From assembly GCA_036506175.1 (NCBI GenBank), contig DASXSE010000117.1, positions 1 to 30,664 on the forward strand: a stretch of DNA of 30,664 nucleotides, written 5' to 3'. The notes under the pieces were generated by a model. It was not told where the DNA came from and ran no database searches. It saw only the letters and a list, made by a program, of their open reading frames with translations. The DNA comes from JAIBJP01 sp036506175. Lineage in GTDB: Bacteria > Actinomycetota > Thermoleophilia > Gaiellales > Gaiellaceae. Shown here piece after piece: positions 6,996 through 15,088 of the stretch. A program made the position numbers and the translations under genes. Position 1 is the stretch's first letter, and each line of letters opens with the position of its first letter.

Positions 6996-8100
6996 GCCGA
7001 GCGAGCTCGACGAGCTCGAGCGTGATGCCGAGCATCCGCTCCAAATCGGAGACCGCGATGCGCTCGTCCGGGGTGTGCACCTGGAGCATCCCGTTGGCGA
7101 GGTTGACGCATTCGAGCCCGCGCGAGTTGAAGACGTTCGCATCGGCGCCGCCGCCGGTGTCAACCGCCTGCGGAGACAAGCCCGTGCGCTCCATTGTGTC
7201 CCAGGCAAGCCTGAATAGGGGGTCGTCCGGCCTCCACCGGTAGCCGGGATACGTCTCGCTGATCGTCGTCTCGAGCTCGCATTCCGACGTGCTCGCCGCG
7301 AATGCGAAGACCTCGACCATCTCCTGAACGAGATCGGCAAGCTTGCGCTGATCGCGCGAGCGTGCCTCGACTGCGAGCTCGCACCGCTCAGGAATGACGT
7401 TGCGAGCCGAACCGCCCTCGATGCCGCCGACGTTTGCCGTCGTCTCGTCGTCGATCCGGCCGAGCCGCAGATCCGCCACGGCCCTCGCCGCGGCGAGAAT
7501 CGCGGAGCGGCCCTCCTCCGGTGCGAGCCCAGCATGGGCGGCGCGGCCTTTGAAGACAACGTCGATCGTGCGCCCCCAGGGTGAGGAGCGGACGATCTGG
7601 CCGATCGCGCCGGACGAATCGAACACGAAACCGCGGCGCGCCCGGAGCCTTGTGTGGTCGAAGGCTAACGCGCCGAGGAGCCCGACTTCCTCCTGCACGG
7701 TGAAGAGGAGCTCGACGCCTGCGTGCGGGCGCCGCTCCGACAAGAGCAGGCGTGCCGCCTCGAGCATCACAGCGACGGACGCCTTGTTGTCGGCGCCCAG
7801 AATCGTCCCGGCGGCGTTCCGAACATAGCCGTCCTCGTCGACGACCGGCTCGATCGAGCCCAGCGGCGGCACCGTGTCCATGTGCGCGCACAGAAAAAGC
7901 GGCGCACCTCCGTCCTTTCCGTCGGTCGGCTCGAGGCGCGCGAGCAGGTTTCCGGCCTCGTCTCCCTCGACCGACAGGCCGAGCCCGCGCAGATACGCGT
8001 CGATCCGCTCGGCCACCTTGCCCTCTTTGCCGGACGGGCTCGGAATCTCGGCCAGCTCGAGGAAGAGCGGCAGGACGTCGGACGACCAGGTCGCTTCCAT
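6988..8100 (-). CDS. M20 family metallopeptidase (PepT-like)
   Basis: This 370-residue di-zinc peptidase of the M20 family is closest in feel to tripeptidase/PepT-like proteins. Motifs in order: LCAHMDTVPP (zinc His plus catalytic Asp), GTILGADNKASVAVM (bridging Asp), FTVQEEVGLLGA (catalytic Glu and metal Glu), GFVFDSSG (metal Asp), a lid domain with AAHAGLAPEEGRSAI, and LQVHTPDERI (last zinc His). It is cytoplasmic, with no signal peptide. It follows pyrG after 21 bp and has a TAGAAT box 7 nt before its ATG, so it likely starts a peptidase-DUF3866-ald transcript. The likely role is removal of N-terminal residues from small peptides; related amidohydrolase functions remain possible. Confidence 0.92.
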   Translation of the reverse strand: MEATWSSDVLPLFLELAEIPSPSGKEGKVAERIDAYLRGLGLSVEGDEAGNLLARLEPTDGKDGGAPLFLCAHMDTVPPLGSIEPVVDEDGYVRNAAGTILGADNKASVAVMLEAARLLLSERRPHAGVELLFTVQEEVGLLGALAFDHTRLRARRGFVFDSSGAIGQIVRSSPWGRTIDVVFKGRAAHAGLAPEEGRSAILAAARAVADLRLGRIDDETTANVGGIEGGSARNVIPERCELAVEARSRDQRKLADLVQEMVEVFAFAASTSECELETTISETYPGYRWRPDDPLFRLAWDTMERTGLSPQAVDTGGGADANVFNSRGLECVNLANGMLQVHTPDERIAVSDLERMLGITLELVELARHA

Positions 8101-8107
8101 CGGCGCG

Positions 8108-8113
8108 ATTCTA
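8108..8113 (-). promoter_or_regulatory. Candidate -10 box (TAGAAT) for the M20 peptidase, leaderless type
   Basis: TAGAAT is followed by 7 nt (CGCGCCG) and the ATG at 8100. It lies in the 21-bp gap after the pyrG stop codon (8122-8124). No Shine-Dalgarno is present between box and start. Confidence 0.5.
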
Positions 8114-8121
8114 GGAGGGCG

Positions 8122-9768
8122 TTACGAGACGGCGGCGCGGGCGAGGCTCTCGCGCGCGCGGGAGCGCTCGAGCGCGGCGCCGACGAAGTCTCGGAAGAGA
8201 GGCGCTGGGCGTGTAGGTCGCGATTTGAACTCGGGGTGGAACTGGCTGGCGACGAACCAAGGATGGTCTGGCAGCTCGATGATCTCGACGAGCCGGCCTT
8301 CCTGGAACGTCCCCGACACGACCAGGCCCGCCTCGACGAGCCGTGGGCGGAAGAGGTTGTTGACCTCGTACCGATGGCGATGACGCTCGTGGATGACGAG
8401 CTCTCCGTAGGCCGCAAAGGCGCGAGTGTCCTCTACGAGGTCGACCGCGTCGGCGCCGAGGCGCATGGTCCCGCCGAGGTCCTCCACCTCCTTTTGCTCG
8501 GGCAGGAGGTCGATCACGGGGAAGGGGGTCTCGGGATCCATCTCGGTCGAGTTCGCGCCGTCCAGTCCCACGACGTGTCGCGCGAACTCGGAAATCGCCA
8601 CGTGCATTCCGAGGCAGATGCCGAGATACGGAATTCCGCGCTCGCGCGCGATCCGGCAGGTCGTGATCTTCCCTTCCCAGCCGCGCGAGCCGAAGCCGCC
8701 CGGGACGAGGATTCCGTCCGAGCGCTCGAGCTCCCGGCCTGCCTCCTCCAGGCTCATCCCCTCTGCGTCGACCCAGCGCACGCGCACGTTCGTCCCGTGA
8801 TTTATCCCTGCGTGCTTGAGCGCCTCGTGGACGGAGAGGTAGGCGTCCTGAAGCTTCACGTACTTGCCGACGAGCGCGATCTCGACCTCACCCTCCCGCC
8901 GCGCGATGCGCTCGGCGAGCTCATTCCACTCGCCGAGGTCAGCCTCCCCGTCGGGAAGAGCGAGGCTGCCGCAAACGAGCCGATCGAGGCCTTCCGCCTG
9001 CAGTGCCTGCGGGACGAGATAGACGTCGCTGACGTCCTCGTTCGCGATGACGGCCTCTGAGGGAACGTCGGCGAAGAGCGCGATCTTCTCGCGGATGTCC
9101 GCCGACAGCGGCTCGTGTGAGCGGCAGACGACGATGTCCGGGTGGATACCGATGCGGCGCAGCTCGTTGACCGAGTGCTGAGTCGGCTTCGTCTTCAGCT
9201 CGCCCGCCGTCTCGATGAAGGGAACGAAGGTGACGTGCAGATAGAGGACGTTCTCCGGCCCGACCTCACGGCGGAACTGGCGGATCGCCTCGAGGAACGG
9301 GAGGGACTCGATGTCGCCGACCGTTCCACCGATCTCCGAGATGACGACGTCGGTGTCGGTTGCGTCCGCCACGCGACGGATGCGGTCCTTGATCTCGTTC
9401 GTGATGTGCGGGATGACCTGGACCGTCGAGCCGAGGTACTCGCCCTTGCGTTCCTTGCGGATGACCCCGTACCAGATCGACCCGGAGGTGTGATTCGCGT
9501 TCCGGGAGAGGTTTTCGTCCACGAAGCGCTCGTAGTGCCCGATGTCGAGATCGGTTTCGGCGCCGTCTTCGGTGACGTAGACCTCGCCGTGCTGGAACGG
9601 ACTCATCGTCCCGGGGTCCACGTTGATGTAGGGATCGAACTTCTGCACCTGGACGCGCAGCCCACGCGCCTTGAGCAGGCGGCCGAGGGATGCAGCCGTG
9701 ATGCCCTTTCCGAGGGACGAGACGACGCCACCGGTGACGAACACGTACTTGGTCGGGCGCACTCTCAC
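8122..9768 (-). CDS. pyrG: CTP synthase
   Basis: This 548-residue enzyme makes CTP from UTP, ATP and glutamine. The N-terminal synthase domain has KYVFVTGGVVSSLGKGI (P-loop), QKFDPYINVDPGTMSP and EVYVTEDGAETDLDIGHYER. The C-terminal class I glutamine amidotransferase domain has ILVPGGFGSRG, YLGICLGMH with the nucleophilic Cys, and a C-terminal SQFHPEFKSRP with the His-Glu pair. Length is normal. The start GTG 9768 overlaps the stop of the upstream glycosyltransferase gene by 4 bp; an in-frame GTG six bases later is an alternative. The place of pyrG after SteA/SteB-type genes is the same as in mycobacteria. Confidence 0.97.
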   Translation of the reverse strand: MRVRPTKYVFVTGGVVSSLGKGITAASLGRLLKARGLRVQVQKFDPYINVDPGTMSPFQHGEVYVTEDGAETDLDIGHYERFVDENLSRNANHTSGSIWYGVIRKERKGEYLGSTVQVIPHITNEIKDRIRRVADATDTDVVISEIGGTVGDIESLPFLEAIRQFRREVGPENVLYLHVTFVPFIETAGELKTKPTQHSVNELRRIGIHPDIVVCRSHEPLSADIREKIALFADVPSEAVIANEDVSDVYLVPQALQAEGLDRLVCGSLALPDGEADLGEWNELAERIARREGEVEIALVGKYVKLQDAYLSVHEALKHAGINHGTNVRVRWVDAEGMSLEEAGRELERSDGILVPGGFGSRGWEGKITTCRIARERGIPYLGICLGMHVAISEFARHVVGLDGANSTEMDPETPFPVIDLLPEQKEVEDLGGTMRLGADAVDLVEDTRAFAAYGELVIHERHRHRYEVNNLFRPRLVEAGLVVSGTFQEGRLVEIIELPDHPWFVASQFHPEFKSRPTRPAPLFRDFVGAALERSRARESLARAAVS

Positions 9769-10976
9769 CGCGGTCGGCCCCAGGCGTCGAGCTCACGTAG
9801 GAATGGCGTGCGCTCGATGAGCGCGCCAAGGGAACGCCGCTCTCCGAGGAGGTTGACCCCGACGACCGCAGCCACAGCCGTCCACCGACGCCATCCGTGG
9901 AATCTGTCCACGGAATTCAAGCCTAGCATGGCTCCCAGAGCATTCGATCCTGCGTCCCCGAGCATCACGCGTTCGCGCAGATCGTAGGGAAGAAGCAGGA
10001 CGGCCAGTCCGAGCGGCGCATCGACGGCCAGCGCTGCCGCGACGTACGCCTTGAGCGCGCGCCCGGGCTTCGTGTCCAACTGGTTGATCAGGTTGGCGCA
10101 GCCCCCGACGAGGAGACCGCCCGACAGGGAACGGGTCGCGAAGAGGCCGACGAGCGGGATTCCGAGGAGCTTCAGCACGCCGGTCGTCCGACCCGCGCTC
10201 ACGTGGGCTCGCACACCCCGCTCCTCACCACTCCAGAGATCGTCGGCGAGCCCAAGGCCGGCGACCGCCGTAACCGCTGCGTCCCTGCGCAAGCCGACCA
10301 GCCAGCCCACCAGGGGCAGGCGAAGACCGCGGTGGTTGAGCGCCAGTGGCCCGGCCCCGAGAAGCGCATCGACGAGCTGACGACCGCGATGAGCGAACCC
10401 CTCGAGATCGCGGCCTCTTTCGCGATGTCCAAGATCGAGCTCGATCTCCTCGACGTCGAGGCCCACGCGCAGCGCGTCGATCGTCATGCGCACTTCGCAG
10501 CCAAAACCGGGCGCCAGTGGAAAGACGGCGGCACGGGCACGCTCGTTCAGGTGCCGCTGGCCCGAAAGGGGCTCGCGGGCCGTGAAGCCGGTGCGGAGCC
10601 GGATCAGCTCGCAGGCGACTCGCTTGGCGATGCCGAAGCCCCCGCCCGTGCGGCGCGCAAAAGCGGCGACAGCGAGGTCGGCGCTGTTTTCCGACAATGG
10701 TTTCAGCGAGCCACGGAGATCCGCGTCGCAGAGAAGAAGCGGGCCGGGCGCGGCAGCGCGCTCTCCCGCCGAGAGGGCCTCACCCTTCCCCCGCCGACTG
10801 AGGCGGACGACCACGGCACCCGCCTGTTCGGCTCGATCGGCCGTGCCGTCCCAGGAGCCGCCGTCGACGACGATGATCTCCGCCTCCGGGAACTCGCCGC
10901 GCAGGGCTGCGATCGTGTCGCCGATTCGGTCCGCCTCGTCCAATGCCGCGACGAGGACGGTGAGCCCGCTAGCCAC
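9765..10976 (-). CDS. Fusion: family 2 glycosyltransferase + PNPT-like membrane domain
   Basis: This 403-residue protein has two parts. Residues 1-205 are a GT-A glycosyltransferase: VLVAALDEADRIGDTI, VVDGGSWDGT (36-45), the DXD-like CDADLRG (83-89), and PLSGQRHL (136-143), a motif of glucosyl-phosphoglycerate-synthase-like GT2 enzymes. Residues about 210-403 are hydrophobic and resemble polyprenyl-phosphate sugar-phosphate transferases (MraY/WecA superfamily): NHRGLRLPLVGW, GLADDLW with paired Asp 245-246, NLINQLDTKPGR with Asp301, and VMLGDAGSNALGAMLG with Asp341. The membrane part is short, perhaps five or six helices rather than ten. The start GTG 10976 overlaps the SteB-like gene by 8 bp. 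It probably moves a sugar onto or within a lipid-linked envelope glycan; substrate unknown. The reading frame runs through both parts without a stop. Confidence 0.82.
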   Translation of the reverse strand: MASGLTVLVAALDEADRIGDTIAALRGEFPEAEIIVVDGGSWDGTADRAEQAGAVVVRLSRRGKGEALSAGERAAAPGPLLLCDADLRGSLKPLSENSADLAVAAFARRTGGGFGIAKRVACELIRLRTGFTAREPLSGQRHLNERARAAVFPLAPGFGCEVRMTIDALRVGLDVEEIELDLGHRERGRDLEGFAHRGRQLVDALLGAGPLALNHRGLRLPLVGWLVGLRRDAAVTAVAGLGLADDLWSGEERGVRAHVSAGRTTGVLKLLGIPLVGLFATRSLSGGLLVGGCANLINQLDTKPGRALKAYVAAALAVDAPLGLAVLLLPYDLRERVMLGDAGSNALGAMLGLNSVDRFHGWRRWTAVAAVVGVNLLGERRSLGALIERTPFLRELDAWGRPR

Positions 10977-11880
10977 CCGTGGTCGTCGTCGCTACGGGCT
11001 CGATCGGCGGGGTGACACCGTCGGAAGCCGATTCGCTCAGGCCGTAGTGCCCCGGCTGTCCGCCGGCGAGAAGCAACGCGAGCGTCAGCCGGCCGAACAT
11101 CGTGTCCACGTCGTCGACGCTGGACACGCCCTCCCGGCTGTAGACGTCGACCGCGCTGTCCGTCGTGGAGGTCGTCTCGACGCCGACGACCGGAACCCCG
11201 GTCTTGCTCATTCCGCTCAGGAGGCCCTCGAACAAGGACTCGGTCGGCTTGTCCCCCTGCTGAGCGGACTGGTCCGGCGTCCACGAGCGCACGACGACGA
11301 CCCCGTCGACGGGAGCCGACGACGCCCCCGACCGCTCCTGGACGAGCTCACCGGAGAGCATGCTCCACGTCGGGGTGCCGTTCCCGTCCACGACCTCGTG
11401 TCCGAGCGTTTGGCCGAGGTCGCTGAAGTCGTCACCACCCTCGGCGAAACGCGCGAGGTCCTCGTCGGATTGCAGGCGCTCGTCGAGGCTCTTGGGGTCG
11501 ATCGGCGTGTCGATGGCGAGGAGGCGGACGGGGCTCCCCGCGTTTCCGTCTGCGAGGGTGCGCTCGATGCTCGAGCGAAGGTCACCGCTCACGGGCCCGA
11601 CGAACAGGACCGCATAGCCGCGACCCGCGAGCCGCTGGTCCATCAACGCCGGGTAGGCGGACTCGAGGAGCTGCGTGGCCGCCTGTCCACGTTGTTCGAC
11701 GCTCTGCTTTTGGCTGCGGAGAAGCGAGAGCTGGTCGTTCAGCGACTGAATCTTCTCCTTCGTGAGGGCATCCTCCGCCTGGCCGAGCTTTCCGGAGATC
11801 GCCGCGCCGACGAGGATCCCTACCGCGAGCGCGATGAAGACGGCTGCGAGCGAGGCGACGTGGTAGCGGAAGTCGAACAT
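10969..11880 (-). CDS. steB: MctB/SteB family envelope protein (DUF3186-like)
   Basis: This 303-residue protein begins MFDFRYHVASLAAVFIALAV, the hallmark N-terminus of the MctB/SteB family. It has one transmembrane helix (about 9-29) close to the N-terminus, then a Lys/Gln/Leu-rich coiled coil (about 35-75) and an extracytoplasmic alpha/beta region ending in a Thr-rich tail. The mycobacterial homologue was described as a copper-transport outer-membrane protein. The corynebacterial homologue SteB works with SteA in cell division through peptidoglycan hydrolase activation. Here a SteA gene lies two genes upstream, which favours the division role. The ATG at 11880 is fixed by the family N-terminus. 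It lies 12 bp after the SRPBCC gene and overlaps the glycosyltransferase gene by 8 bp. Confidence 0.87.
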   Translation of the reverse strand: MFDFRYHVASLAAVFIALAVGILVGAAISGKLGQAEDALTKEKIQSLNDQLSLLRSQKQSVEQRGQAATQLLESAYPALMDQRLAGRGYAVLFVGPVSGDLRSSIERTLADGNAGSPVRLLAIDTPIDPKSLDERLQSDEDLARFAEGGDDFSDLGQTLGHEVVDGNGTPTWSMLSGELVQERSGASSAPVDGVVVVRSWTPDQSAQQGDKPTESLFEGLLSGMSKTGVPVVGVETTSTTDSAVDVYSREGVSSVDDVDTMFGRLTLALLLAGGQPGHYGLSESASDGVTPPIEPVATTTTGG

Positions 11881-11892
11881 TTGCGGGGAGTT

Positions 11893-12315
11893 TCAGAGCG
11901 TTGCAGCAGTCTGGCAGAGGTCGTAGAGGCGGGCGACTGCGAGGCGCGGGAGGCCGTGGGCCCCCTCTGCCCGCAACCGCCACCACGAGCCCTCGACAAA
12001 GGCGGTGGCGCGGGTGTTGCGGCCGTCGTCCTCGAGCCGGAGCCCGGCGTCGATGTTCTGCCGCACGTCGTGCCAGGCTAGCTCAGAGGCCGGCACCACG
12101 CGCCGGATGATGATGATGCCCTGACCGCGGGGACGTCGAAGGAACCCGGGGGACCGGCTGCGCACGACGGTCCAGCGCGCGTTTTCCGCGAGCCCGCGGC
12201 GGTCTGGCTCCACACCGGTGTATCCCGGCCACCAATCCGGGAGGTGATATGGCTCGGCGACGATCGCCCAGACGTCGGCCCGCGACGCGAGCAACACGCG
12301 AGACGCGGAGGTCAT
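11893..12315 (-). CDS. SRPBCC (START/polyketide-cyclase-like) protein
   Basis: This 140-residue protein has the helix-grip layout: an N-terminal strand followed by SRADVWAIVAEPYHLPDWWPGY, the usual opening of SRPBCC proteins, then alternating strands and a long C-terminal helix (LPRLAVARLYDLCQTAA). Such proteins bind hydrophobic ligands in a central cavity; some are cyclases, others simple carriers. There is no signal peptide. ATG 12315 is 2 bp after the SteA stop (12318-12320) and the gene ends 12 bp before the SteB-like gene. It is thus inserted between SteA and SteB, which are adjacent in mycobacteria. I do not know a ligand; a lipid or polyprenyl compound would fit the neighbours, but that is inference. 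Confidence 0.8.
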   Translation of the reverse strand: MTSASRVLLASRADVWAIVAEPYHLPDWWPGYTGVEPDRRGLAENARWTVVRSRSPGFLRRPRGQGIIIIRRVVPASELAWHDVRQNIDAGLRLEDDGRNTRATAFVEGSWWRLRAEGAHGLPRLAVARLYDLCQTAATL

Positions 12316-12317
12316 CT

Positions 12318-13448
12318 CTAGAGGCCGAGGGCCGACTGCAGCCGCTCGACGAGGAGCGAGAGGAACCGCTGGAGATCGGAGGAGACGGCGACCGCGGCGA
12401 CGATGGCAGCCACTCCCGCGGCCGCGAACGCGAGCAGCGCGCCCACGCCCGCACGTCCGCGGAACAGCCCGGAGACGCCGCGCGCGTCGACGAGCTTCTC
12501 CCCCACCTTGAGACGAGTGAGGAACGTGGAGGACATGCCTGCCCGGTCACGCTCGAGGAACTCGGTCAGGTTGAAGCGGGTGCCGACGGCGACGATCAGT
12601 TCCGCACCTTTTTCGTGTGCGAGCAGCATGGCAACGTCCTCGCTCATGCCCGGCGCCGGCAGTACCGCTGATGGGAGGCCGAGCCTGTCCACGCGGTCAC
12701 GGCCCGGCGCCCGTCCGCCGGGATACGCGTGCACGACGAGCTCGGCGCCGCTCTTCAAGGCCGCGTCCGACACGGAGTCCATGTCGCCGATGATGAGGTC
12801 GGGCTTGAACCCGGCCTCGAGCAGGCGGTCGGCGCCGCCGTCCACGCCGATGAGGATGGGTTTGAACTCGCGGATGTACGTGCGAACGGTGCGCAGATCG
12901 CGCTTGGCCTCAGGCGCCCGGGCCACAACGAGCGCATGACGGTCGCGGAAGTTCGTCCTCAGTTGCGGCATCTGGACGCCCTCCGAGAGCAGCTTTGCCT
13001 CGTCGCGGAGATAGCGGAGCGTGTTCTCCGCGAAGCCCTCGAGGGCTTCCGTCACCCGCCCACGCTGGTCTGTCAGCGCGCGCTCGAGCTCGTCCTCGGT
13101 GAGCGCACGTCCGGCCGCGAGCCGCGTCCCGTTCCGGTAGAGGTTGGCACCGCGGACGACCAGGGACTCACCCTCTTTTACTTCTTCGAAGAGCTCGGCG
13201 CCGGGGCAGTCGATCAGGCGGACTCCGCCACGGACGAGCGCAAGAGGTCCGACGTTCGGGAGTCGGCCCGTCGTCGACGGGGAGACGTTGAAGACCACGC
13301 GCACCCGGCTCTCGAGCAGCTCTTCGGCGGAGACGCGGTCGAGGTCCCTGTGGTCGATGATCGCGATGTCGTCGGGCCCGAGGCGCTTGACGAGCCGCTT
13401 CGTGCGCCTGTCGAGGCGAGCCGTCCCGGTGAACTCGATGAAGCTCAT
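12318..13448 (-). CDS. steA: SteA-like cytokinetic ring protein with thiamin pyrophosphokinase-like domain
   Basis: This 376-residue protein matches the actinobacterial SteA family: an N-terminal domain opening with TGTARLDRRTKRLVKRL and IAIIDHRDLDRVSAEEL, a SPSTTGRLPNVGPL segment, a middle region similar to the thiamin pyrophosphokinase catalytic fold (VDGGADRLLEAGFKPDLIIG then DMDSVSD), and a C-terminal transmembrane helix (about 335-356) followed by an amphipathic tail. In Corynebacterium SteA and SteB form a complex that promotes cell separation. ATG 13448 overlaps the recN stop by 4 bp (ATGA), with a GAGG site about 10 nt upstream, so it is translationally coupled to recN. Whether the nucleotide-binding fold is catalytic is unknown. 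Confidence 0.88.
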   Translation of the reverse strand: MSFIEFTGTARLDRRTKRLVKRLGPDDIAIIDHRDLDRVSAEELLESRVRVVFNVSPSTTGRLPNVGPLALVRGGVRLIDCPGAELFEEVKEGESLVVRGANLYRNGTRLAAGRALTEDELERALTDQRGRVTEALEGFAENTLRYLRDEAKLLSEGVQMPQLRTNFRDRHALVVARAPEAKRDLRTVRTYIREFKPILIGVDGGADRLLEAGFKPDLIIGDMDSVSDAALKSGAELVVHAYPGGRAPGRDRVDRLGLPSAVLPAPGMSEDVAMLLAHEKGAELIVAVGTRFNLTEFLERDRAGMSSTFLTRLKVGEKLVDARGVSGLFRGRAGVGALLAFAAAGVAAIVAAVAVSSDLQRFLSLLVERLQSALGL

Positions 13449-15088
13449 CGCCGCACCGCCTCGATGAACTCCGCGCCTCCGAGCATACGCTCCACTTCTT
13501 CCCGACGCTCCGAATCCGAAAGGCGTTCGATCCTCGTGTGCGTGGGGTCTCCCGGCACCTTCTCGACGCGGAAATGTACGTCCGCGACGCTCGCGATTTG
13601 CGGGAGGTGCGTGATGGTCAGGATCTGGGCACGACCGCTCAGCCGACCAAGAGCCTCCCCGACAGCGTGGGCGGTCTGGCCGCCGATGCCGGCGTCGATT
13701 TCGTCGAAGACGATCGTCGGCTCTCCGGCACCCGCGTGGGCGACGGCTCGGAGCGCAAGCGCAATCCGGGAGAGCTCGCCGCCCGACGCCGTCTCGGCGA
13801 TCGGCGCGAACGGAAGCCCAGAGTTCGGGCGGATGAGGAAGGAGACGCCCTCGCGGCCCGACGGTCCGTGCTCGCGGTCGGAGATCTCGGCGCGAAACTC
13901 ACCCTCCCCCATGCCGAGACCCTGAAGCTCCTGAGCAACCGCGTCCGCGAAGGCAGCTGCCGCATCCTTGCGAGCCTCCGAGAGCTTCCCCGCAAGCTGA
14001 TCCACGCGAGCCTGGGCGGCCGCGAGGGCTTCCTCGGCGGCCTCCAGTGGGTCGACTCCAGCGTCCACGGCAGCAAGCTCTGCGCGCGCCTCCTCAGCCC
14101 GTGTGAGGAGCTCCTCGTAGCTCGCAGCGTTGAACCGGCGCCGGGCATCCGAGATGCGCTCCAGCTCGGACTCCACGTCCTCGAGCCGGCCCGGTTCCGC
14201 CTCGAGGGACGCGAGGAACCCGCGCAAGGACGACGCGACTTCACGAATGCGGAGCTCGGCCTCACCGAGCTCTCCGTAGGCCTGCGCCAGCTCGGGCGCG
14301 AGGCCCGTCATCGGCATCAGCCGCCCCGCGGCGGCCGCGACGAGCTCGCCCGCTCCTTCGTCCCCGTGCTCAGGAGCCAATCCCTCGGCCGCCCCCGAAG
14401 CGGCATCCGCCAGCTCGGTCACATGACGAAGGCGCTCACGCTCGGCGCGCAATCGCTCCTCCGCGTCGGGAACGAGCCCCTCTGTCCTCTCGACGAGCTC
14501 GCGCAGCTCGGCGAGCCGGTCGGCCCTGCTTTCCTGCGCGCGCAGGAGCTCGTCCCGGCTGCGCCTGGCCGCGACGAGCTCGCGCCACGCGCGAGCGTGC
14601 TCACTCCGGCTGCCCATCTGCTCGTCGCCGATGAACGCGTCCAAAACCTCCAGCTGGTGCGAGGGTCGCGCCAGGCGCCGCTGCTCGAACTGGCCTGACA
14701 TCGCGATGAGCCGCTCGACCAAGGCAGCGAGATCCTCACGAGGCACTGCCCGCCCCCATGCGTACGCGCGCGTGCGCCCGTCGGCGAACACGCGCCGCGC
14801 GGCGACAAGTCCCTCTTCGTCTATCGGCTTCAGCTCCGCGATCGTCTCGAGACCGTCCTCTTCCAGGAGACCGTCCGGCAGATCGAGCTCGGCCTCGACG
14901 TACGCCTCCGCCGCCCCTGGGCCGAGATAGCCGGCATCCCCGGCCGCTCCGAGGAGAAGCCCGATCGCCTGCGCGAGGATGGTCTTGCCCGCGCCCGTCT
15001 CACCTGTGACGGCGTTGAGGGTCGGCCCCAAGGCCACGTCGGCGTCCCGGATGAGGACGAAGTTCTCGATGCGAAGCCTTCTCAACAT
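13445..15088 (-). CDS. recN: DNA repair protein RecN
   Basis: This 547-residue SMC-like ATPase of double-strand break repair has the Walker A motif GETGAGKT near the N-terminus, after MLRRLRIENFVLIRDADVAL. A long arm rich in Glu, Arg and Ala follows, predicted as antiparallel coiled coil (about 150-370). The ABC signature is ASGGELSRIALAL, Walker B is TIVFDEIDAGIGG, and ILTITHLPQIAS is the H-loop region. The frame is open further upstream, but those residues are shadow of nadK. ATG 15088 shares one base with the nadK stop (TAATG), and a GAGG site lies 10 nt upstream. The recN-SteA order is typical of actinobacteria. Confidence 0.96.
   Translation of the reverse strand: MLRRLRIENFVLIRDADVALGPTLNAVTGETGAGKTILAQAIGLLLGAAGDAGYLGPGAAEAYVEAELDLPDGLLEEDGLETIAELKPIDEEGLVAARRVFADGRTRAYAWGRAVPREDLAALVERLIAMSGQFEQRRLARPSHQLEVLDAFIGDEQMGSRSEHARAWRELVAARRSRDELLRAQESRADRLAELRELVERTEGLVPDAEERLRAERERLRHVTELADAASGAAEGLAPEHGDEGAGELVAAAAGRLMPMTGLAPELAQAYGELGEAELRIREVASSLRGFLASLEAEPGRLEDVESELERISDARRRFNAASYEELLTRAEEARAELAAVDAGVDPLEAAEEALAAAQARVDQLAGKLSEARKDAAAAFADAVAQELQGLGMGEGEFRAEISDREHGPSGREGVSFLIRPNSGLPFAPIAETASGGELSRIALALRAVAHAGAGEPTIVFDEIDAGIGGQTAHAVGEALGRLSGRAQILTITHLPQIASVADVHFRVEKVPGDPTHTRIERLSDSERREEVERMLGGAEFIEAVRR

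Noticed and set aside
7001..7020. Repeated GAGCTC/CGAGCTCG strings, here and throughout the window
   Set aside because: They encode Glu-Leu pairs with the favoured codons GAG and CTC and occur inside conserved genes; codon bias explains them better than a DNA repeat element.
7723..9060. Plus-strand open frame of 445 codons opposite pyrG and the M20 peptidase
   Set aside because: Same pattern: complementary to strongly conserved coding sequence, no family motifs, no start signal.
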